DNA of 38,070 nucleotides from Planctomycetia bacterium (lineage in GTDB: Bacteria > Planctomycetota > Planctomycetia > Planctomycetales > Planctomycetaceae): assembly GCA_026400935.1 (NCBI GenBank), contig JAPLNX010000124.1, forward strand, positions 1-38,070, in the 5' to 3' direction. The stretch's first letter is position 1. The number at the start of each line of letters is the position of its first letter. A program made the position numbers and the translations under genes. Shown one piece after another: positions 7,807 through 15,500 of the stretch. Below the pieces are notes generated by a model. The model was not told the origin of the DNA, did no database searches, and saw only the letters and a list, made by a program, of their open reading frames with translations.

Positions 7807-7869
7807 TCTTCGTGAAGCAATCTCACGAAGACCAACTGTTTGTGTCGTCCATCCAGAGTCACTGGATGG
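7807..7869 (+). promoter_or_regulatory. Two hairpins in the leader of the membrane-SDR gene
   Basis: TCTTCGTGA (7807-7815) pairs perfectly with TCACGAAGA (7823-7831) over a 7-base loop. CCATCCAG (7849-7856) pairs perfectly with CTGGATGG (7862-7869) over a 5-base loop. Both lie in the 271-base spacer between the aminotransferase stop and the ATG at 7924; the second ends 41 bases before the AAGGAG ribosome binding site. No T-run follows either stem, so they are not classical terminators. A leader control or mRNA-stability role is inference. Confidence 0.45.
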
Positions 7870-7923
7870 CTCCCGCCCATGACCTCCCGCAGATCGCCCC
7901 GCAGTCGGCGAAGGAGTTTCCCA

Positions 7924-9591
7924 ATGTCGCAAGGAAGCCTGTCGCAATCCAATTTCACCGATCACGTTCCCGCGTTGAAACTTTTTCAGCCGTCGGTTGA
8001 TGTCTCGGTGGAAGTTCGTCCGTACTTCGATAAGGCGTGGCAATTTTTTCTCGGTACGACAACACCAAAGCAACTTGGCTTGCGAGTTGTTGTGGACTTC
8101 ATTGTGGCCAACGTCGCGTTGGTCATGGGCGCCCTCGTGCGACTCATGCTGATCGGTGGCGTCAGCTGGGATAACCCGATTGGCACACTGTTTGAGAAGG
8201 TCAATGCTACGTATCTGATGAACGCTGGCTGGTTCGGACTCTCGGCTGTCGCGTTGTTTGTGTTGGCTGGTGTTTACCGACCGATTCCGTCGTCACGAAT
8301 TCGTCAACGACTGAAGACCGTGCTCCTCGCCTGTTCGATCGGCTTGATCGGGCACTTGGTTCTGGGAGCATTCGCGTTTGACAAGGCTCAAGCGACTTTG
8401 GAGGTTGGCATCCCAGCGTGGACACTGCTGTGCGCAGTGGTTGTTTCCAGCCGTTACTCGCGAATGACCATCGGCTCGCATTATCGAGTGGTCGCTCGTG
8501 GTGAGTCGGCCAACAAGAAAATTGAAGACGTGCTCGTCGTCGGTGGCGCTGGCTACATTGGTTCGATCCTGACCCGGCAGTTGCTCGACGCGGGCTATCG
8601 TGTGCGAGTACTCGATCTCGAATTGTTCGGTACCGAGTCGCTCGAAGGAGTCTTGGACCATCCTCGTTTGGAGACTATGAAGGGCGACTTCCGCAATGTG
8701 GAAGATGCCGCACGGGCTCTGCGAGGCATGGATGCTGTCTGTCATTTGGCAGCCATCGTCGGCGATCCGGCTTGTGCGCTCGATCGTGAGACAACGATCA
8801 CTGTGAATTACGCCGCTGCGAAAATGATGGCTCAATTGGCGAAGGCCAACGGCATCTCGAAGTTTGTGTTCGCCTCGACATGCAGCGTCTATGGCGACTC
8901 GGAACACATCATGAGCGAAGACTCGCCGCTCAATCCGGTCTCCTTATACGCAACCACGAAGATTGACGCCGAACGGGCGTTGCTCGATGCGGCGGATGCT
9001 GAGTTCCAACCAACGATTTTGCGATTCGCAACAGCCTACGGTTGGTCGCATCGTCCGCGATTTGACCTCGTCGCAAATCTCTTCAGTGCTCAGGCCGTCA
9101 CGGACCAAAAAATTCGAGTCTTTAATGGCGAACAATGGCGGCCGTTCGTGCATACTCGCGACATCGCTCGTGCTTGCGTGCTGACATTGGAAGCTCCGCT
9201 CAGCAATATCGGCGGCCAGATCTTCAACGTTGGTGACGAAGGCCAAAACTACACGTTGGCGCAACTTGGCAAAATTGTCGCTCAAGCAAATCCTGGAACC
9301 ATCGTCGAGGACGTTCGCAACAACGACGACATGCGAAACTATCGCGTCAATTTTTCTAAGATTCGTAACGTGCTCGGATTCCGAGCTTCTGTCGATCTGA
9401 TGGAGGGCGTGCAAGAAATGGTTGATGCCGTTCGCAGCGGCAACGTGGCCAACTGGCGTGCCCCGATCTACAGCAACTCGAAACACCTCGAAGGTGAGGG
9501 GCTGTCGGTGTTGAAGATTGAAGCTCATCGACGCGGTGAAAATGAAATGGTCGCAACGACTCGGTTTCTCGCGAAGAAGGCTGCGGCGTAG
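7924..9591 (+). CDS. Membrane-anchored extended SDR (NAD-dependent nucleotide-sugar epimerase/dehydratase-like)
   Basis: 555 residues from the ATG at 7924, fixed by AAGGAG at 7911-7916 (7-base spacing). Residues ~50-180 hold four predicted membrane helices (about 52-77, 98-118, 131-151, 163-176) with the ALVRLML...LAGVYRP pattern seen at the N-terminus of FlaA1/WbpM/PglF-type proteins. Residues ~200-530 form an extended SDR with the NAD loop GGAGYIG (207-213), a STCSVYG active-site strand and a canonical YATTK catalytic pair (Tyr342, Lys346). WbpM-type enzymes normally have a Met in place of that Tyr, so the catalytic half looks more like WcaG/GalE-type epimerases. I infer that it modifies a nucleotide sugar at the cytoplasmic membrane for the neighbouring aminotransferase or glycosyltransferase. 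Confidence 0.85.
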   Translation: MSQGSLSQSNFTDHVPALKLFQPSVDVSVEVRPYFDKAWQFFLGTTTPKQLGLRVVVDFIVANVALVMGALVRLMLIGGVSWDNPIGTLFEKVNATYLMNAGWFGLSAVALFVLAGVYRPIPSSRIRQRLKTVLLACSIGLIGHLVLGAFAFDKAQATLEVGIPAWTLLCAVVVSSRYSRMTIGSHYRVVARGESANKKIEDVLVVGGAGYIGSILTRQLLDAGYRVRVLDLELFGTESLEGVLDHPRLETMKGDFRNVEDAARALRGMDAVCHLAAIVGDPACALDRETTITVNYAAAKMMAQLAKANGISKFVFASTCSVYGDSEHIMSEDSPLNPVSLYATTKIDAERALLDAADAEFQPTILRFATAYGWSHRPRFDLVANLFSAQAVTDQKIRVFNGEQWRPFVHTRDIARACVLTLEAPLSNIGGQIFNVGDEGQNYTLAQLGKIVAQANPGTIVEDVRNNDDMRNYRVNFSKIRNVLGFRASVDLMEGVQEMVDAVRSGNVANWRAPIYSNSKHLEGEGLSVLKIEAHRRGENEMVATTRFLAKKAAA

Positions 9592-9702
9592 CGCTGTGAC
9601 ACTGTGTCATTTTCAAGAAGCAACGTTGGCTAGAACGTCGTTAACACGAGGCTCGATTTCCCACGCTCTTGGCGAGCATGGCTACAAAAACAACTGCAAT
9701 CT

Positions 9703-9735
9703 CCGCCTCGCCGATCACGACGAGGCGGTTTTGTT
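9703..9735 (+). terminator. Intrinsic terminator after the membrane-SDR gene
   Basis: CCGCCTCG (9703-9710) pairs perfectly with CGAGGCGG (9721-9728) over a 10-base loop, followed by TTTTGTTT. It lies 15 bases before the ribosome binding site of the next gene, so it either ends the upstream transcript or acts as an attenuator of the glycosyltransferase gene. Confidence 0.8.
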
Positions 9736-9759
9736 TGAACGGCAATCACGGAGGATTAC

Positions 9760-10977
9760 ATGCACGTTTTGTTCGTCCACAAAAACTTTCCCGCGCAGTT
9801 CGGTCACATTGCCAGCTATCTGATTAAGAAGCACGGTTTCCGCTGCTCGTTCTGCTGTGAGCTACCGTCTGGAGTCTTCGATGGCATTCAGCGGTTTCAG
9901 TACAAGCTGCAAGGGGGTGCAACAAAGACCGACCACTATTGCAGTCGGACGTTTGAAAACTGCGTGTGGCACTCGCACGCCGTTTACGAAACGATGAAGG
10001 CACATCCGGAAATCAAGCCAGACTTAGTCGTCGGTCACAGCGGTTTCGGTTCAACCTGCTTCCTCGCCGATTTGTACGACTGCCCGATCATCAACTACTT
10101 CGAATACTACTACCATGGTCGTAATTCGGACCTCGATTTCCGTCCGGAGATTCCGGTGAAGGAACTCGATCTGCTCCGTTCGCGTACGCGAAACGCGATG
10201 ATCCTGATGGACTTGCAAACCAGCTCTGCCGGTTACTCACCAACGCAGTGGCAGAAGAGCCTGTTTCCCGTCGAGTACCAACCGAAGATCGACGCGATTT
10301 TTGATGGCATCGACACGAACATTTGGCATCGCCGACAAGTTCCGCGCCGAATCGGCGACCGTGAGATTCCACCCGGCACTCGGATTGTGACTTACGTCTC
10401 ACGCGGGTTTGAATCGATGCGGGGGTTCGACGTCTTCATGAAAGTCGCTAAGCGGATTTGCGATGCTCGCAAAGACGTGGTCTTCGTCTGCGTCGGCTCC
10501 GATCGAGTCTGTTACGGCGGGGACATGCAGCGCATCTCTGATGCTGACAGCTACCGCGATCATGTCTTGAAGCAAGACAATTATGACCTCAGTCGCTTTA
10601 TCTTCACTGGTCGCGTCGAGCCGAATGACTTGGCGAATATCATCAGCATGGGCGACCTACACATTTACCTGACGGTGCCGTTCGTGCTGAGTTGGTCGCT
10701 GATGAACTCCCTCGCTTGTGGTGCAGTGGTGCTCGCCTCGGACACAGCACCTGTCAAAGAAATGATCCGTCATGGTGAAAACGGTTTGCTCGGAGACTTC
10801 TTCGACGTCGATCGTTTGAGCGAGCTCGCTCTGCAGGTCATCGACGATCCCGCCGCGTATCGCCACCTCGGCGATGCTGGCATGCACATGATCCAAGAGA
10901 ATTACAGCCTCGACAAAATGCTTCCCAAGATGCTGGGGCTTTACGAACGGACTCTCAGCAAACATCGCGGACGATAA
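9760..10977 (+). CDS. Glycosyltransferase, GT4-like (GT-B fold)
   Basis: 405 residues from the ATG at 9760, with GGAGG at 9750-9754. The N-terminal half begins with the Rossmann strand MHVLFVHKNFPAQFGHIASYL, typical of glycosyltransferase-4 N-terminal domains. The C-terminal half has the conserved GRVEPNDLANIISMGDLHIYLTVP, LMNSLACGAVVLASDTAPVKEMI and NGLLGDFFDV segments (donor nucleotide binding and the E-x7-E-like region) of GT4. Such enzymes transfer a sugar from an NDP donor onto a lipid or glycan acceptor at the cytoplasmic face of the membrane. Donor and acceptor cannot be read from sequence. It ends the presumptive glycan cluster, but an intrinsic terminator separates it from the SDR gene, so it may be separately controlled. 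Confidence 0.88.
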   Translation: MHVLFVHKNFPAQFGHIASYLIKKHGFRCSFCCELPSGVFDGIQRFQYKLQGGATKTDHYCSRTFENCVWHSHAVYETMKAHPEIKPDLVVGHSGFGSTCFLADLYDCPIINYFEYYYHGRNSDLDFRPEIPVKELDLLRSRTRNAMILMDLQTSSAGYSPTQWQKSLFPVEYQPKIDAIFDGIDTNIWHRRQVPRRIGDREIPPGTRIVTYVSRGFESMRGFDVFMKVAKRICDARKDVVFVCVGSDRVCYGGDMQRISDADSYRDHVLKQDNYDLSRFIFTGRVEPNDLANIISMGDLHIYLTVPFVLSWSLMNSLACGAVVLASDTAPVKEMIRHGENGLLGDFFDVDRLSELALQVIDDPAAYRHLGDAGMHMIQENYSLDKMLPKMLGLYERTLSKHRGR

Positions 10978-11157
10978 CGCGTAGTTGTAGGTCGTTTCCA
11001 AACCAACGCTCCCACAGAACTTGCCTCGGTGGCTACCGGAGTTTTGCGTAACGAGTGTGATGATTTCGAGTGAAACACGGCGTAGTGCATAGGCCCGAAT
11101 CCACCGAAACAAGCTTGGTGGGGGTTGGGCAAATCACTTGTTTGAAACGGATTCCAC

Positions 11158-11490
11158 TTAACTCACCGGTGACGCCCACGCTGTGATAGCGAATGACGGA
11201 GCGTCAGAGTTCTTCAATGGGAACGCGCTGACTTTGCGGCAGTGCATGATGTCGCCGAGCACGTCACCAGCGACGAGTGACAAAACTTCTGGGGTCAATC
11301 GCGGATCCGGATATCGAGTTCGGATCAACTCCAGCCACAACGTGGCTTCGATTCGTAACGAATCGCGGTTGATCGGCTCGAGCGGGTTCTTAGGCTCTTC
11401 AGAAACAACCATTGTGGCAGTGGTCACCAACGGCAATGCTGTTGTGGCAGCAGCCAGACCCTTTGCAAATTCACGGCGTGAAATCGGCAT
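11158..11490 (-). CDS. Small Tat-signal exported protein of unknown function
   Basis: 110 residues from the ATG at 11490. AGGAG precedes this start at 7-base spacing; the frame extends 7 codons further upstream but without a site. The N-terminus is a clear twin-arginine signal, ISRREFAKG followed by an alanine-rich hydrophobic stretch (AAATTALPLVTTA). The mature part (~80 residues) has an ELIRTRYPDPRLTPEVLSLV motif and ends near NSDAPSF. Short proteins with this layout occur next to oxidoreductases in planctomycetes, but no oxidoreductase is adjacent here. The start is 17 bases after the UspA stop on the same strand, so the two are probably co-transcribed. Function unknown. Confidence 0.75.
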   Translation of the reverse strand: MPISRREFAKGLAAATTALPLVTTATMVVSEEPKNPLEPINRDSLRIEATLWLELIRTRYPDPRLTPEVLSLVAGDVLGDIMHCRKVSAFPLKNSDAPSFAITAWASPVS

Positions 11491-11507
11491 TGTGTTTCTC
11501 CTGTGGC

Positions 11508-12476
11508 TCAAGGATTGAAAGCCAACACAGAACAGGGAATGTGCGGCAAAAGCGATTCGGCCACAGGGCCGAATCCAACCTGCGTTTCATTTGCACGCGA
11601 TCCGGTTCCGCAAACGAGCAGGTCTATCTGCCACTCACCAATCAGTCGTTGCAATGTGTCAACAGCAGACCCTTCGAGCACATTCGGCAGGATGCCATAC
11701 GTCATTGTGCGGTGATCGGTGATGCTGAGATGTTGATACAACGCCTGCCGGGCTGATTCGATTCGTTCAGCCTGATGCTTCGCGACCTCGACTTCTGGGC
11801 GACCGTAACGCCAGGCTTCTGGCCAGTGAATCGGCTCGACCACGTGAACCAGCCAGCATTTCGCATCTCGCCACAATCCGCAGCCGACGAATGACATCAG
11901 CGCTTGTTGTCCGACGTCGCTCAAGTCATCGGCGATCAAGACATTTACCGGCTCCGGATCATCGTCAGCACACGTTGCGGCGGCGATCTCGGAGGCTACC
12001 TCATTCGTCAGTTGTGGTTTTGATTTCGGCTCATGCGCGCGTTCGACCAACACCGGACAACTCGCAAGCCGCAACAGTTTTGACGCTGTCGAGCCAAGCC
12101 GATCAGAACGAGTTCCGGTACCGACGACCAACAGGTCCGCATTGAACTCTTCGGCCTCGCGCACTAACTCCCGCCACGCGACGCCACCCAGCAGATCAGA
12201 CTCGCACTCGATGCCCGCTTCACGTGCTTGTTCTTCAAGCAACTCCAGTCGCTCGGCGAGGTATCCCGTCAGCGCATTCACTTGCATCGGCGAGGCGGGA
12301 ACGTAAGTCAGATCGAGTCCTTCCACCGAGGCGCACAACTTCAACTGACCACGCTGCGCGACGGCGATCTCCAAAGCCCGATCGAACACCTTCTGAGTCG
12401 CTGCCGGGATAATCTCTTCCGACCGGATATCACGAACTTCCAAGTCCAAACCAACCAGCACTTTTCGGCAAAACAT
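11508..12476 (-). CDS. Tandem universal stress protein (two UspA domains)
   Basis: 322 residues. Domain 1 (~4-146) begins RKVLVGLDL and carries the ATP-binding signature G-x-G-x(9)-G-S-T as GTGTRSDRLGST (119-130), ending ASCPVLV. A ~30-residue linker leads to domain 2 (~177-320), with VNVLIADDLSD, an LLVCGTGSR segment and a C-terminal IPCSVLAF. In domain 2 the second half of the nucleotide loop is altered (NETQVGFGPVAES), so it may bind ATP poorly. UspA proteins act in stress tolerance, and tandem forms often work as single-chain dimers. Start ATG at 12476 with GGAGC just upstream. A REP-like inverted repeat lies between this gene and the 3' end of the upstream PQQ gene. Confidence 0.88.
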   Translation of the reverse strand: MFCRKVLVGLDLEVRDIRSEEIIPAATQKVFDRALEIAVAQRGQLKLCASVEGLDLTYVPASPMQVNALTGYLAERLELLEEQAREAGIECESDLLGGVAWRELVREAEEFNADLLVVGTGTRSDRLGSTASKLLRLASCPVLVERAHEPKSKPQLTNEVASEIAAATCADDDPEPVNVLIADDLSDVGQQALMSFVGCGLWRDAKCWLVHVVEPIHWPEAWRYGRPEVEVAKHQAERIESARQALYQHLSITDHRTMTYGILPNVLEGSAVDTLQRLIGEWQIDLLVCGTGSRANETQVGFGPVAESLLPHIPCSVLAFNP

Positions 12477-12514
12477 AGAAGCTCCGTTTTGAGGCGAGAA
12501 CGATTCAATACGTA

Positions 12515-12576
12515 GCCCGATTTTTCAAACCGGGCGAGCGGCATCACCTTGAATCACCCGGTTTGAAAAACCGGGC
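12515..12576. repeat. 19-bp REP-like inverted repeat
   Basis: CCCGATTTTTCAAACCGGG (12516-12534) and CCCGGTTTGAAAAACCGGG (12557-12575) pair at 18 of 19 positions around a 22-base loop. It fills the 114-base gap between the PQQ protein stop and the UspA start, both on the minus strand. There is no T-run, so it is a dispersed palindrome or mRNA-stabilising hairpin rather than a textbook terminator. Confidence 0.75.
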
Positions 12577-12590
12577 GACAACAGACGAAT

Positions 12591-15500
12591 CTAATCCTGA
12601 GCCGCATCTTTCTTCATCGGTTCCGCGCTTTTCGGCGGCGGAATTTCGCTGAAAGTGAGTAGGTACAACGTGCGATCGGCCTGCACTGCGATCGTCTGTT
12701 CATCGAGATCAGGACGTTGTTCACAGAACTCAAATCGCTGCTTAAGTAGTTCATCGGCCAGCGTCATGATGCGACCGTTCCGTTTATCGAGCACATCGAC
12801 CTTGTATTTCAGCCCGTCGTTGAAAGCCGCCCCAGCGGCATTTGGGCGAAAAATCGTGGCTGCAAGCACCAAGATCGGCGAGTCGGCGGGTTGCGTTACG
12901 TTGACCGATTGCCAATCAAGTTCCGCAGACCACAGTAGCTTGCCTGTTGAGCGGTTGAACGCGAAGCACGGTCCGTGAACTCGCCATTGATCGAAGGACA
13001 ACTCGGTTACGCGAGTTCGAAGTTTGGTCGGCACCGGCGGCTCTTCGGTGTAGGTCAGCAACAGCCAACGTTCGCGGTCTTGCATCACAAGCAGATGTCG
13101 CAAATCCGGGATCGCTGCGAGTGTTTGATCGAGCAGCTTGCGGGCATCGGGGAGCGACCACATCACGAATCGGCCCGCTGGGTCCAGCACCGCAACAGTC
13201 TCATGCAACGAGACACACGGCTTCGCGCCGAGAGCGAATCGTTCGTGAAGGAGATCTTCATTCGTCAGCGCATCCGTTAGCCGCAGTTCGTGTCCGGTTT
13301 CGGACGAAGACCACGTCACCAGATGGCGACCGACCGAAGCGATTTTTGTCGCTCCTCGCAGTTCGCGCCGAGCCAGCAACCGACCATCGAGTCCATTCAA
13401 CACTAACACCTCGCGACGATCAGTACTTGTCGCGAGCACCACGCGATCATCACCAGAAATATCGCAACCAACTGGCACTCCTTCATAAGCCCAAAGCACT
13501 TCGCCAGTTGCTAACCGTGTCGCCAACAGACGAGTTCCGCTTTGCACGCACAACACATCGTCGCCCACGATCATCACTCGGCCTAACTGACGGCCCGTAC
13601 TGCCGGTCATGGCATATCTCGGCGGCATTCCGGCAATCGGTGGCTGCTGCGGTTGAGGCTGTGTCGCTACCGCTGTTTCGGTACGACGGTCGAACAAGAC
13701 GCCTTGCCACAACAATCGTGGAGAAGCATCTTCGCCATTCGGGACGAGCGTATCGGCGACGAAGAACTCGCCTCCGAGTACGAGTACCAACCAGCGTCCG
13801 CGAGCACAGGCATAATGTCCGACAACATGCCGCATCGCGTTTTCATCGACCGACGGCGGCTTCCACTTCCAAACGATTCGCCCCACGCGGTCGCGCGCGA
13901 CGATCGTTCGTGACGGATCGAGGTCCAACTGCCATTGCTCTCGCAACGGATCAGTTGGTCCGCCCCATTCGATGTGATAGTTCCGGCTGACAGCAACGTC
14001 TTCGTCGGTTTTCTGCGACTGGACCGGTTCCTTCGGCCAAGCGATCGTCAGCTTCTCGCGAAACTCCTTCTTCCAACCATCCGCAAGTTCTCTACCAGTC
14101 TTATTATCGAACGTACGAACATCGGCAAAACGGCTCGACAATTCGTCGAGTAGCGATCGCGCCATCTCTGCCTGTCCGACCGCCAACCATTGTTGTGCAA
14201 TTTTCGCGGTTGCGAACGCTTGATGTTCCGGCAGTCCGTTCCGTCGCAACGACCACAAGTTCGCTTCCAGTTCATACCGATGCTTTTTACTGTCGAGCCG
14301 CTCAACCAAGGTTCGCCGGGCCATCGCCGACGTTGGTTCGTGCCAACCGAACAGTGCGACGTAGCGTCGTAACGCCAGATTTCCGGTTGCGTCGATCGCC
14401 ACCCGAAACCGCGTCTTTAATTCCACGTCGAGCACTTCTCGATCAGTCGCCGACATCACCTCTCGCAGTTCACTCAATCGCGCGGCGATCCATCGATCTT
14501 GCCTCGCCGTGATCTTGTTGCCGAAGTTTTGCAGCTCATTGTCCGGCTCCCAAGCATCGGCAACCTTCAACACTTCTCGCGTCGCTGCCACATGCTCGCC
14601 ACGCAACTGCAAACTGTGTGCTCGCAATCTCGCGAACATGAGCCGTTGTTTCGGATCATCGACGAGCGTGTCTAATTCACGAATCGTGCTTTCGAGGTCC
14701 GTTTGATCAAGCCGCAACTCTTCGAGCAGCAGCGCCGCCAGCATCTGTTTAGATTCTGCTGTTGGACGCAGTGCAACCACACGTCGCAAATCCTCCATTC
14801 CCCGTTGTCGTCGTCCGAGATGCAGATTCAATCGCCCGCGTTGTTCGAGTGCTTGCACATCGTCTGCATTTTGCTCAAAAGCTCGCGCTAGGTTTGCTTG
14901 AGTCTCATGTAGCGACGGAAACACAACGACATGCGAGGCAGACTGCGACACCAACTGCCCATTCGCTGCGATCAAATTTCCCAAAGATTTCGCCACGGCC
15001 GTCTTTGTCAGTTGCCGCCCCGATTGCGTTTCGAGACTGATCACTTCGCCGCCGTTGCTGCTCACCGGCAAATGCAGCACGCCGTCAATCAGCACACCTC
15101 GCCCACTCGGAGCAGCAATCGGAGCGGGATGCGGCCAAGCCAATTGTCCGTCCGCCAAGTTCAGAGCGCGAACGTCATTCGTTCCGACGATCAACAGCTT
15201 GCCCGATTCAGTGATCCCCTCGACAAACAGTCCGTCGCCGCGTGCGTGCTTCCAAAGAAGTTGACCATCGTCAGTATTTAGACAGAGCAGCTCACCATGA
15301 TCTGGCGGAGCAAACAGCACGCGATTACCTGAAACTAACAGGACTCCATACGGCCACCGCGACTCGATCGGCTGACCCCATGAGTGAAGCTCAAAGCGTC
15401 CTCGAATGGCTCGTACTGTCGGTTCGCGATACGTCGCCTGCCAACGTAACTCGCGGCGAACGGGATCAACGGCAATCAGCGATCCGGATCCGTTTGGGCA

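Noticed and set aside
7840-7923. Upstream extension of the membrane-SDR frame
   Set aside because: The Arg/Ser-rich leader reads through the leader hairpin region, while AAGGAG precisely precedes the ATG at 7924.
8293-9528. Long minus-strand frames opposite the membrane-SDR gene
   Set aside because: They are shadows of a gene with clear motifs on the plus strand, a consequence of codon bias.
11090-11140. CCACC...GGTGG hairpin between the glycosyltransferase and the Tat-signal gene
   Set aside because: Only a 5-bp stem without a T-run, too weak to call a terminator.
13121-13990. 289-codon plus-strand frame opposite the PQQ gene
   Set aside because: Arg/Thr/His-rich shadow composition with no family resemblance; the minus-strand propeller blades are clear.
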